A DNA stretch of 64,000 bases from Sulfurospirillum diekertiae (GTDB lineage Bacteria; Campylobacterota; Campylobacteria; Campylobacterales; Sulfurospirillaceae), in NCBI RefSeq assembly GCF_011769985.2, contig NZ_CP039734.2, forward strand, positions 248,001 to 312,000. The letters run 5' to 3'. The stretch's first letter is position 1. Each line of letters starts with the position of its first letter. Positions 1-7,553 of the stretch are shown in pieces. A program made the translations under genes and the position numbers. Below the pieces are notes generated by a model. It did not search any database and had not been told where the DNA came from. It saw nothing but the letters and a program-made list of their open reading frames with translations.

Positions 1-1856
1 ACATGTAAAGGAACAATTTCTTGGAAGAAAATAGTAAAGCGATTTTCTTTAAGGGCACTCATCAGTGTTTCATTCCATTGGATATCTTTTTGAAGGCGCT
101 CTTCGAAGCCTTTGTTGTCATCGTAAATAACGAAAGCTTTATGCGATATTCGTGCTTCTTTCATCGCAATTTCAGCGCGATTGTAGAGATAGCTCGCTCC
201 ATTTGCAATACCACAACGAAGGGAAAGAGGATAAAATGTATTTTGGATCAAAAGTCCCTCATGATTTAGAATCGTCAGGATGTGGTGGCACTCATCGTTA
301 AATGTATTATCGGGGATAGACGTGTCACAATAAAGGGCAAATTCATCACTATGTAGGTGAAAAAATTGCCATGACTTAGACATAAGTTGTTTGATAGTGA
401 TGGCTAAATGGCGCAAGTAAAGATCACCAAAGGCTTGTCCATGCAAGGTATTGATGTCACGAAAACCAGAAATATTTAGAATGGCTAAATGGGGGTTACT
501 AGCGTGTTCAATGGCTTCTAGGAGCACTTTACGGCTTGGTAATTCAATAAGTTTATCTTTGCGCAGATGATCCACTTGCTCAAAAAGTTCACTTACATCA
601 TAACGAATAGCAATGTACTCTTGAATATTTCCTTGATCGTCAAACAGAGGCATAATCACTGATTTAACATAGTAGGCGGTTCCATCTTTGCGTCTATTTT
701 TCACAACACCTTTCCATGTTTTCCCTTCTTTGAGTATTGTCCACATCTCTTTAAAAAAACTAGGAGGGTTATCGGGGTGACGCACAATATTGTGGGGCTT
801 ACCTAAAAGTTCCGACTCGTTATAGCCAGAAATAGCGATAAATTGTTTGTTAGCATAGGTAATAATACCTTTGGTATTGGTTTTTGAAACGATGGTATTT
901 TCATCTACGGCCTCTTTGTAGTGTTCTAGAAGGTTCGTCTGTTTCTCATGATCATAAATGAGATGTGCAATTTCGCCCAATTCATCTTTTTGGCGTGAGA
1001 GAGCTGCAATATAATTAAGGTTATGGCTTTTAAGTGCCATAGAGATACGCTTAATCGGTATAAAAATAATGTGTTGGGTGAGGAAATAAAACAGCACTAT
1101 TGCACAGAGAATAATAATGAACCCTATCAATGCCGTAGTGTTTTGAAATTCATTCATAAAAAGCAAAAGTGAAGGGGAATAGTTAAAATCGAGATAGCCA
1201 ATCACTTCATTTTGTAAGGAGAAAAGTGGAAGTTCAAAATGCTGATCACCAAAAGGGTGATTTTCTTTTTGAAACAGCGTGGCGTATCCAAGCGTCATAT
1301 GTTCCATATTTGTGAGGAATGCTTGATCAAAAAGACGTCCTAAAAGCAAAAATCCTATGGGATTGCCTGCTTGTACTAAATAGGATGAAGCATAAATGGG
1401 AGTTAAAAAAAATTGAACAAATGTTCCATTTTCAAAGTGATAAAACTCTCTTAATGAAGAAGATGAGGCATTAAATGAAGATAAATCAAGATTTATGTTT
1501 TGTACTTCATCACTTTTATGGGTATAAACCTGTTTTTTTGAAGCATCCAATATAAAAATATAATGGAGTCCAAATGTAGAGAGTAGAGGTTCTAAATGAT
1601 CCTTGCTTTTGGCCAAATCTGGGGTATTGATAAATGCCTTTATTTCATCCAAACGTGAATAGTTAAGACTTATTTGCCTTAACACACTCTTTTCAAGATT
1701 TAAGACAGCTTTGTAGCGCTCAAATACGCTACTTTGCTCTTGTACAATCTGACTTTCTTCTTGCGTTTTTTTGACAAACCAGACACTCGTAATGAAGATG
1801 AGTGTGAATGAAAGGATGATTGTGCTGTAAAGTGCGTATGTTTTTGCTATTTTCAT
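1..1856 (-). CDS. Membrane sensor with PAS, GGDEF and EAL domains (3' end outside window)
   Basis: The reverse frame is open from an ATG at 1856 to the window edge, so only the C-terminus is missing. It begins with a membrane segment (about residues 7-28), then a roughly 180-residue extracytoplasmic CHASE4-like region, a second membrane segment, and a HAMP-like linker. A PAS domain follows (motifs IVSKTNTKGIITYAN and YIAIRYDVSEL), then a GGDEF domain whose signature is degenerate (HSDEF). The last visible residues (FTIFFQEIVPLHV) look like the start of an EAL domain. This is a cyclic-di-GMP signalling protein. The degenerate GGDEF suggests it is not an active cyclase; phosphodiesterase activity cannot be judged because the EAL catalytic residues lie outside. 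Its PAS resembles that of the FIST protein at 13302. Confidence 0.8.
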   Translation of the reverse strand, partial: MKIAKTYALYSTIILSFTLIFITSVWFVKKTQEESQIVQEQSSVFERYKAVLNLEKSVLRQISLNYSRLDEIKAFINTPDLAKSKDHLEPLLSTFGLHYIFILDASKKQVYTHKSDEVQNINLDLSSFNASSSSLREFYHFENGTFVQFFLTPIYASSYLVQAGNPIGFLLLGRLFDQAFLTNMEHMTLGYATLFQKENHPFGDQHFELPLFSLQNEVIGYLDFNYSPSLLLFMNEFQNTTALIGFIIILCAIVLFYFLTQHIIFIPIKRISMALKSHNLNYIAALSRQKDELGEIAHLIYDHEKQTNLLEHYKEAVDENTIVSKTNTKGIITYANKQFIAISGYNESELLGKPHNIVRHPDNPPSFFKEMWTILKEGKTWKGVVKNRRKDGTAYYVKSVIMPLFDDQGNIQEYIAIRYDVSELFEQVDHLRKDKLIELPSRKVLLEAIEHASNPHLAILNISGFRDINTLHGQAFGDLYLRHLAITIKQLMSKSWQFFHLHSDEFALYCDTSIPDNTFNDECHHILTILNHEGLLIQNTFYPLSLRCGIANGASYLYNRAEIAMKEARISHKAFVIYDDNKGFEERLQKDIQWNETLMSALKENRFTIFFQEIVPLH

Positions 1857-2044
1857 GCTCTAGTATAGTTAAATGAGATTTAAATTTGCTTTATTTTAAA
1901 AAATAAGATAAACTATTTTCCTAGAAAGATGAGGTTCGAGTTCATCTTTGGTAGTTTTTTGATACGTGACCTTTAGTTAGCATCCTAAAATACTCCAAAA
2001 ATACTCAATTTTCTACTTTTCGATACTTATTACAGGAGCATACG

Positions 2045-2260
2045 ATGGCTTTATTAGAGGGAACCGTTAAATGGTTTAACAATGAAAAAGGTTTTGGTTT
2101 TATCCAACCAAATGATGGCGGAAAAGATGTATTCGTACATTTTCGTCAAGTTAATAGATCAGGTTATGGTCGTGTTTCTTTGGCAGAAGGCCAAAAAGTT
2201 ACTTATGAACTAGGCGAAGGTCCAAAAGGCCCACAAGCTGAGAACGTAACAGCACTATAA
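2045..2260 (+). CDS. cspA: Cold-shock domain protein (CspA family)
   Basis: This 71-residue protein is one cold-shock domain, a nucleic-acid-binding beta barrel. It carries RNP1 (KGFGFI) and RNP2 (DVFVHF), and begins [15 protein letters not shown], the family hallmark. It probably acts as an RNA chaperone. The ATG follows an AGGAG ribosome site. The gene ends six bases inside the convergent kinase fragment. A GC-rich hairpin followed by T residues just downstream (about 2267-2297) may terminate it. The leader of nearly 190 bases upstream is consistent with the long untranslated leaders of csp genes, but I could not model its fold. Confidence 0.95.
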   Translation: MALLEGTVKWFNNEKGFGFIQPNDGGKDVFVHFRQVNRSGYGRVSLAEGQKVTYELGEGPKGPQAENVTAL

Positions 2261-3181
2261 TTCTTCGGGGGAGATTTTCTCCTCCACCTCTTTTTTAAAC
2301 CAATAGCTAAAAACACTTCCTTTTGCTTCTTCTGATTTCACTTCGATCACAATATTATATTTATCACAAATACTTTTGACAATACTTAGACCAATTCCAA
2401 AGCCACCTTTATAGATATCGCCTCGGTAATGACGCTCAAAAACTTTTCCAATCTCTTTAATTCCTACTCCTTGATCTTTGACTTGAAAGAAAAGCTGTTG
2501 ATTTTCTTCTTTGAGTAGGACATGAATAGTGGTTTTAGGTGGAGAATATTTAATCGCATTGGTTACATTGTTATCAATAATGCGTTGAAGTTCAATACGG
2601 TTGATACAGACATACTGGTCAGGATCAATATGTGCGACAATGCTAATCTCTTTTGAAAAGCTCAATGCTTCAAAGTATGCAATACGATCTTCTAAAAATG
2701 TCGAAAAATTGAGCACTTCGGTTGTGTAGGTAATGGTTTTGTTTTTGATGAGGTATTCAAGATCATCATAGAGTGTTGAAAGTGTCGAGAGTGCCGCAAG
2801 GGTTCGACTGAGGCGTTTATCTTTGTATTTTTGTACCAAGCCTTCTATGTTGAGCTGCATAATGCCTAGAGGCGTTTTAAGCTCATGCATCACATCGGTA
2901 AAAAAGAGGTTCATCCGCGTGGACGTTTCGATGTAGGGTTTGAGAAGTAGTTTTAAAAGAAGGTACGAAAAGAGTAACATTCCGACTAAAACAATACCTA
3001 TAATCACTAAAATATCAAAAATAACTTGCGAATGGGAGATCTCTTTTTGCACGATTAAAAACTTTACATGTAAAGCATTGGGTGCAAGAGGCTGTTTATA
3101 AAAAAGAGAAGAATTATTTTTAAAAAACTCATCGTTAAAACTAGGGATAGGCTCTTCGATCAGTGAAAAAACAATAGACAT
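2255..3181 (-). pseudogene. Sensor histidine kinase, 3' fragment (gene split by IS)
   Basis: This is the C-terminal part of a membrane histidine kinase. It holds the second membrane segment, the phosphoacceptor box MHELKTPLG, an N box (IDNNVTNAIKYS) and G boxes (DQGVGIKE and GGFGIGLSIV). The N-terminal part lies beyond an insertion sequence, at 4092-4349. Removing the IS (3176-4091) and one copy of its AAT target duplication rejoins the two parts in frame, so the parent gene was intact before insertion. The first codons of the visible frame come from the IS end. The fragment keeps all catalytic motifs but lost its N-terminal sensor. It is a close paralogue of the kinase at 20743. Confidence 0.85.
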
Positions 3182-3215
3182 CTTGCAAAACTCAAATAAA
3201 AGGCACTAAAAATGC

Positions 3216-3689
3216 TTGGCAAGAGGCATGAAAAAATATGAACAAATGCAAAAGCATAAACCCAAAGATTTTAAGCGCCATATTGGCGTTAATGAAGAGA
3301 CATTTAACGCAATGATAGAGGTGTTTAGGCAATACGATGAGAATCGTAAAAAAGGATTAGGTGTAGGAGGGAGGAGATCTCTTTCACCAGAAAATAAAGT
3401 ACTTTTGATGCTTGGCTATTATCGTGAGTATCGCACCCTTGAACATATTGGATTTGATTATGGTGTGAGTGAATCAACGGCTTCAAGGATTGTATGTGAA
3501 GTAGAAGAAGTGTTGATTAAGTCTGGTAGATTTTCATTGCCAAGCAAGAGAGAACTCTATAAAAGTGATGTTGCCCTCTCTTTTGTTGTCATTGATGCGA
3601 CAGAAACGCCTTGTCAAAGACCCAAAAAAAGCAAAGAGAGTACTACTCAGGTAAGCAAAAGCGTCATACCCTTAAAGGACAGATTGTGA
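3216..3689 (+). CDS. IS transposase, upstream frame (orfA)
   Basis: This is the N-terminal half of the IS5-type transposase, with a helix-turn-helix region (HIGFDYGVSESTASRIV) and the first catalytic aspartate region (VVIDATETPCQRPKK). It opens with TTG at 3216 or, equally plausible, ATG at 3228. The downstream frame is in -1 relative to this one and overlaps it around an A7 run at 3624-3630. That layout suggests a full DDE transposase of about 285 residues made by -1 frameshifting. A plain frameshift mutation cannot be excluded from one copy. Confidence 0.75.
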   Translation: MARGMKKYEQMQKHKPKDFKRHIGVNEETFNAMIEVFRQYDENRKKGLGVGGRRSLSPENKVLLMLGYYREYRTLEHIGFDYGVSESTASRIVCEVEEVLIKSGRFSLPSKRELYKSDVALSFVVIDATETPCQRPKKSKESTTQVSKSVIPLKDRL

Positions 3690-4075
3690 TTGATAAAGAG
3701 GAGAGGATTATGTGTGTGCATACCGCTAAAGGTACGACACATGATTTTAGACTGTTTCAAGAATCTAATCTCCCCTTGATGCCCAAGACCTGTGTTTATG
3801 TTGATTTGGGATATCTGGGTATTGCCAAAGAACATAGCCATTGTCAAATTCCCCATAAAGCCTCCAAACTTCATCCTTTGAGTGAGGAGCAAAAAGAGGA
3901 AAACAGACAAAAAGCAAGTGCTAGAATATGTGTTGAACATGTGAATGCTAAAATCAAAACATTTCAGATACTCACCCAAAAATACAGAAACAGAAGAAAA
4001 CGATTCAATCTACGCTTTAATTTGATATGTGGATTAATCAACTTTGACCGTGGTTTTGCTGTGGAATACAAATGA
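3611..4075 (+). CDS. IS transposase, downstream frame (orfB, DDE domain)
   Basis: This frame continues the transposase: QREYYSGKQKRHTLKGQIV directly follows the DATETPCQRPKK motif of the other frame. It then gives VYVDLGYLGI (second catalytic aspartate) and the C-terminal region with RICVEHVNAKIK (catalytic glutamate). It probably has no start of its own and is expressed as a fusion across the A7 run. It ends 16 bp before the right inverted repeat closes. Confidence 0.75.
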   Translation: MSKTQKKQREYYSGKQKRHTLKGQIVIDKEERIMCVHTAKGTTHDFRLFQESNLPLMPKTCVYVDLGYLGIAKEHSHCQIPHKASKLHPLSEEQKEENRQKASARICVEHVNAKIKTFQILTQKYRNRRKRFNLRFNLICGLINFDRGFAVEYK

Positions 4076-4349
4076 GTTTTGCAAGATGTCTAATGTGGTT
4101 GTTGGCATCTAAAAGAGCGCTTTTAAAGATGATGGAGCGTGGAAACAGAAAGGTTTTTTGCAAAGGAAGAATACTCTGAATGGTTGATTCAATCTCTTTG
4201 GCGTAAGAGCGCAACTGGACTTCTTGGTTGACTTGACTCAGGCGCAACGAAACGGAGAGGTAGTTTAAAATCGGAAAAGAGACCAGTAAAAGGGTAAGAA
4301 GGGTGAGAATAATGGCAAAGATAAACGCATTTTTGGTTTCACTTTGCAA
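4038..4349 (-). pseudogene. Sensor histidine kinase, 5' fragment (gene split by IS)
   Basis: This is the N-terminal fragment of the kinase whose remainder is at 2255-3175. It starts at ATG 4349, overlapping the 3' end of the response-regulator gene, has one membrane segment (about residues 9-30) and the beginning of a short extracytoplasmic region. True kinase sequence stops at 4092; the last codons are IS sequence. With one AAT repeat removed the frame reads NNHI-VFSL straight into the 3' fragment. On its own this fragment has no catalytic domain. Confidence 0.8.
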
Positions 4350-4998
4350 TTTTATATCCTATCCCTTTAGCCGTAATAATAAAATCTTTATCGGTCTTGT
4401 CACGTAGTTTTTTAATGAGCATGCGTATATCGTTTTCGCCCACCTCTTTGCCTTCCCAGACGTATTCATGAATGAGCTCGATGGAGATAAAATTCCCTCT
4501 ATTCTTGACTAAAACAAAAAGAAGTTTTCGTTCATAATTACTCAAATTAACCTGCATCTCTTCAAACCAAAGAGTCTGGTCATTACTGTGGTAAGAAAAG
4601 CCATGTGTGAGTGGTATGACATCAAGTGTGCTATGAAGGTGGTAACTTTTAAGCGTTTGCGAAACACGGTATTGAAGCTCTTTGAGTGAAAAAGGTTTGC
4701 GTAAATAGTCATTGCACCCCAGCTCATAACCTAAAGAGAGGTTGTTAATGTCGGTGAGTGAGGTAATAAAAATGATGGGTAGATCAAGTTTGGCTTTACG
4801 AATCTCTTTTAAAATTTCATACCCATCCATATGAGGAACACGTATGTCTAAAAGGGCCAGATGGTACTGTTTTTCAAAAAGTGCATCAAGGGCGAGAAGT
4901 CCATCTTCAAAGGCATCCACATCGTAGCCCATCTCCTCTAGAGAATCTTTAATACTCTCATTATAAGTGTGGTCGTCTTCAAGAAGTAAAATCTTCAT
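4339..4998 (-). CDS. OmpR-family response regulator
   Basis: The 219-residue protein has an N-terminal receiver domain (acidic pocket LLLEDD, phosphoacceptor Asp51 in LLDIRVP, Lys in LRKPFSLKEL) and a C-terminal winged-helix DNA-binding domain (ELIHEYVWEGKEV to ITAKGIGYKI). It lies between the Cache-type sensor gene (4-bp overlap upstream) and the split kinase gene (overlap downstream), so the three were one operon. A close paralogue is at 20088. It may bind the 11-bp-period repeats before tsdA and psrA. With its kinase disrupted it is probably orphaned or depends on the kinase of the second cassette. Confidence 0.93.
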   Translation of the reverse strand: MKILLLEDDHTYNESIKDSLEEMGYDVDAFEDGLLALDALFEKQYHLALLDIRVPHMDGYEILKEIRKAKLDLPIIFITSLTDINNLSLGYELGCNDYLRKPFSLKELQYRVSQTLKSYHLHSTLDVIPLTHGFSYHSNDQTLWFEEMQVNLSNYERKLLFVLVKNRGNFISIELIHEYVWEGKEVGENDIRMLIKKLRDKTDKDFIITAKGIGYKIAK

Positions 4999-5942
4999 CG
5001 AATGAGTACCTCACGTTTTTCGGAGTTTTGAATCGCAGGCTCTAGCGTTTTTACATGTAAAGGTGTTGTATAGGGTGTCAGAGAAGCACGAAGGAGCAAA
5101 GACTCCTTCAGTAAAGCTTCCCCAAACCAGATACCAATATAGCCAACCTGTTTGGCTTCGATGTCAAAGAGGGGTGTAAAGCCAAAGAGTACACCATTTT
5201 GTCTTGCAAAGCCTTTCTCTAAAGTTGAGGTAGAGATGATGGTACTTAAGGCATTGATGCATCCGCTAGGGCAGCTATTGCTCACAATGACATAGTTATC
5301 AATTTGATCCAGTTCTTTCATCCATTCACCAACTTCTAAAAGTTCTTTATCCATCAAAACAACGAAATTAATCTTTTTTGCATTGAGCTTTTGGGCAACT
5401 TCATCAAAACTAATGATAATCTCTAATGAACCTATAAACGTCTCTTTCGCATAAATAGGGCACAGTGCTTTAATGTTCAAACGTTTACCAAGTTCAATGG
5501 CAACGAGAGGCATTTTGGTTTGTTGAAGTAGTGCTATCCCTTTGCGAAACGTTGAAAGGTCATCTCCATAATCATCAAAATCCCAACTTCGCACATAGGC
5601 TTTTGCATCTTTAGTATGAAGTTGTACTTCAAGATTTTCAATTTGGAGATACTGTTTTATTTTAGCAATTTCGCTCTGTAATGTTTCAAAAAGTAACGCC
5701 CTGTCGTTGCTGAGGTAACCCTCTTTAAGTGTTTCATTTTGAGAGAGCATCAGTGCTATACTTAAAGCAAGTTGTTTTTCATTTGAAATGAGCTCTTGAG
5801 TGAGTCCTAGAACACTCTCCACACTGTTTTTAGCATCTTCGATATAGAGGTTATGGTTAGCGCGATAGATCAAAAAGCCAAGGCTGAGTACTAACGCGAA
5901 AAAGAGTCCAAAAAAGAGTGCAAAGATGCGAAAATTTTTGAT
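4995..5942 (-). CDS. Membrane-anchored Cache-type sensor protein, apparent ATC start
   Basis: It is a single extracytoplasmic sensor domain on one N-terminal membrane anchor, with no kinase or methyl-accepting part. The motif RSWDFDDYGDDLSTFRKG and the PIYAKETFIGSLEI strand resemble double-Cache (dCache_3-like) domains. The gene has no ATG, GTG or TTG before the anchor: the first TTG (5873) would delete it. An ATC codon at 5942 sits 7 bases after AAAGGA and aligns with the ATG of the paralogue at 21921, so I place the start there. Either a rare start codon is used or the ATG was mutated. It is first in the operon with the regulator and kinase, divergent from tsdA, and probably passes a periplasmic signal to the kinase (inference). 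Confidence 0.75.
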   Translation of the reverse strand: MKNFRIFALFFGLFFALVLSLGFLIYRANHNLYIEDAKNSVESVLGLTQELISNEKQLALSIALMLSQNETLKEGYLSNDRALLFETLQSEIAKIKQYLQIENLEVQLHTKDAKAYVRSWDFDDYGDDLSTFRKGIALLQQTKMPLVAIELGKRLNIKALCPIYAKETFIGSLEIIISFDEVAQKLNAKKINFVVLMDKELLEVGEWMKELDQIDNYVIVSNSCPSGCINALSTIISTSTLEKGFARQNGVLFGFTPLFDIEAKQVGYIGIWFGEALLKESLLLRASLTPYTTPLHVKTLEPAIQNSEKREVLIR

Positions 5943-5999
5943 GACAGATCCTTTTTAATAGAAACCATTGCCAAATTATACCTTAAAAGTACAATGGAG

Positions 6000-6037
6000 A
6001 AATTGACGATAAATTGACATGAGAAGCGTATGATAAT
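6000..6037 (+). promoter_or_regulatory. tsdA promoter with 11-bp-period direct repeat
   Basis: Two copies of AAATTGAC (6000-6007 and 6011-6018) lie 11 bp apart, the spacing of OmpR-family operators. They are followed by a TATGATAAT -10-like segment (6029-6037), placing the repeats over the -35 region. The psrA upstream region carries a similar pair, AATTTACATA (9242-9262). The site lies in the divergent space between the sensor cassette and tsdA. Confidence 0.5.
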
Positions 6038-6065
6038 CCCATGAATTATTCTAAAGGAGGCTTTT

Positions 6066-7070
6066 ATGAAGGTAGATTTGATGCTAAAATTGGCATTGGT
6101 CGCATCCTGTGCAAGCGGGCTTTTTGCATTTGATGTCGGTGAACTTGCGAAACGAGGTGACCAAGGTTTTAAGCCAGTGGTGGTCAAGGATTGGCAAGCG
6201 CCTGATGAAAAAACGATTCCCAACAATCAATTTGGCAATGATGTGCGCTATGGTAAAGCATTAGTGCAAGAGACCTATAAGTACATAGGTCCTGAAGTTG
6301 CCGATAAAAAAATGCGATATGCTGGTAATAACCTTGCGTGTAATAGCTGTCACTTGGATGCAGGAACTAAAAAATACTCTGCAGGATTTATGGGTGTATT
6401 TGCTTCCTTTCCTCAATACAGTGCACGTGAAAATGCTGTCGGTACGATCGAAGAGCGCATCAACGGCTGTATGCAACGCAGTATGAATGGTAAACCATTG
6501 CCTGAAAGCTCTAAAGAAATGAAAGCAATAGTAACCTATATGTACTGGCTTGGGCAAGGTATTTCTGTAGGTGCGAAAGTGGAAGGAAGCTCTTTAACCA
6601 AAGTCGATCGTAAAATGATTATGAGTCGTGCAGCCGATCCAATTGCGGGTGAAAAAGTGTACAAAGAGATGTGTGCATCCTGTCATGGGGACAATGGGCA
6701 AGGTGTTAAACGTGAAGGCAAAGCGATGGGCTATGAGTTTCCACCACTGTGGGGCAAAGATACCTACAACACGGGTGCTGGTATGTTTAGACTGATTAAA
6801 GCAGCGGACTGGATTGTGGCAAATATGCCTTTAGGTGCAACCAGCGATGCTAAAATTTTGAGCGACGCTCAAGCCTATGATGTCGCAGCGTATATCAACA
6901 ATTACGACAAAGAACGCCCAATCAAAGCCAATAAAGACAAAGACTTCCCTGATCTTAAAGTCAAAGCCGCCGATAGCGATATTGGACCTTATGATGATAA
7001 CAAAACACGTCTTCAACATAAAGTGGGCCCTTATCAAGGCATTATTATCCCTGCCAAAAAAGCAGAGTAA
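6066..7070 (+). CDS. tsdA: Dihaem cytochrome c, thiosulfate dehydrogenase / tetrathionate reductase (TsdA)
   Basis: The 334-residue protein starts with a Sec signal peptide ending about residue 21. It has two haem c sites: CNSCH (Cys92-His96) and CASCH (Cys203-His207). The stretch NNLACNSCHLDAGT and the RINGCMQRSMNGK motif are typical of TsdA; Cys135 in the latter matches the cysteine axial haem ligand of that family. TsdA interconverts thiosulfate and tetrathionate in the periplasm; in Campylobacter jejuni it is biased toward tetrathionate reduction. A strong AAAGGAGG precedes the ATG. It is probably transcribed alone and controlled by the repeats at 6000. Direction of reaction here is inference. 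Confidence 0.9.
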   Translation: MKVDLMLKLALVASCASGLFAFDVGELAKRGDQGFKPVVVKDWQAPDEKTIPNNQFGNDVRYGKALVQETYKYIGPEVADKKMRYAGNNLACNSCHLDAGTKKYSAGFMGVFASFPQYSARENAVGTIEERINGCMQRSMNGKPLPESSKEMKAIVTYMYWLGQGISVGAKVEGSSLTKVDRKMIMSRAADPIAGEKVYKEMCASCHGDNGQGVKREGKAMGYEFPPLWGKDTYNTGAGMFRLIKAADWIVANMPLGATSDAKILSDAQAYDVAAYINNYDKERPIKANKDKDFPDLKVKAADSDIGPYDDNKTRLQHKVGPYQGIIIPAKKAE

Positions 7071-7077
7071 GTACCCT

Positions 7078-7099
7078 GTGGCAAACTTCGGTTTGCCAC
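7078..7099 (+). terminator. Hairpin with TTCG loop after tsdA
   Basis: GTGGCAAAC and GTTTGCCAC form a perfect 9-bp stem around a TTCG tetraloop, eight bases after the tsdA stop. The T tract is weak (TACTTCATT), so it could terminate or simply protect the mRNA end. Confidence 0.6.
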
Positions 7100-7205
7100 T
7101 ACTTCATTAAAGATTCTCTCAAAAGCACCTCACCCTTTTACATGTAATGATTTTTTGTTTATACTATTACTTTATAATAAACCTATTCCATTTAAAAGAG
7201 ATCAC

Positions 7206-7553
7206 ATGACTAAAGAAAAACTGATTTCCGATACGAAAATCTTGCATCGCTTTATTCAGCTGCATTGCGATAAAAAGCATCAAGATGTTTCTAAAAAAAA
7301 AGGAGTCTTAGAAGTAAGTTTTAAAGAAGAGTCTTTATGTGAATTGCCATACCATATCTGTGAAGAGTGTGAAACATTGTTTGTTTATGGCTATGGAAAG
7401 CTTAAAAATTGTCCACATGAGCATAAACCAAGCTGTCGTAAGTGTCCTGATCCGTGTTATGAAAAACCGATGTGGAAAAAGATGGCACAAGTGATGAGTT
7501 ACAGCGGTATGCAATTAGGTCTTACAAAACTGCGTAAACTTTTTTCCAAATAA
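7206..7553 (+). CDS. YgbA_NO family protein (nitrous oxide-stimulated promoter)
   Basis: The 115-residue protein has a C-terminal cysteine cluster (CEECETLFVYGYGKLKNC, then CRKCPDPCYEKP) that matches the YgbA_NO family, named for a nitrosative-stress-induced gene. The cysteines probably bind a metal or an iron-sulfur cluster (inference). The start is the ATG at 7206 after AAGAG; an upstream in-frame start at 7155 lacks a ribosome site. The stop overlaps the ATG of the next gene (TAATG), so the two are translationally coupled. A TTTACATGTAA palindrome lies upstream at 7138. Confidence 0.8.
   Translation: MTKEKLISDTKILHRFIQLHCDKKHQDVSKKKGVLEVSFKEESLCELPYHICEECETLFVYGYGKLKNCPHEHKPSCRKCPDPCYEKPMWKKMAQVMSYSGMQLGLTKLRKLFSK

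Larger units (their letters stand above)
3176..4091 (+). mobile_element. IS5-family (ISL2-like) insertion sequence, complete
   Basis: The element is 916 bp, bounded by perfect 19-bp inverted repeats (AGACATCTTGCAAAACTCA and its complement). It is flanked by a 3-bp direct repeat AAT (3173-3175 and 4092-4094). An ANT target and a transposase in two overlapping frames fit the ISL2 subgroup of IS5. It carries none of the TACATGTA palindromes that dot the host DNA, in line with foreign origin. The intact ends suggest a recent insertion. Confidence 0.85.

Noticed and set aside
21-269. Plus-strand open frame of 82 codons
   Set aside because: It lies opposite a continuous reverse-strand PAS-GGDEF-EAL gene with clear motifs; no family resemblance or ribosome site.
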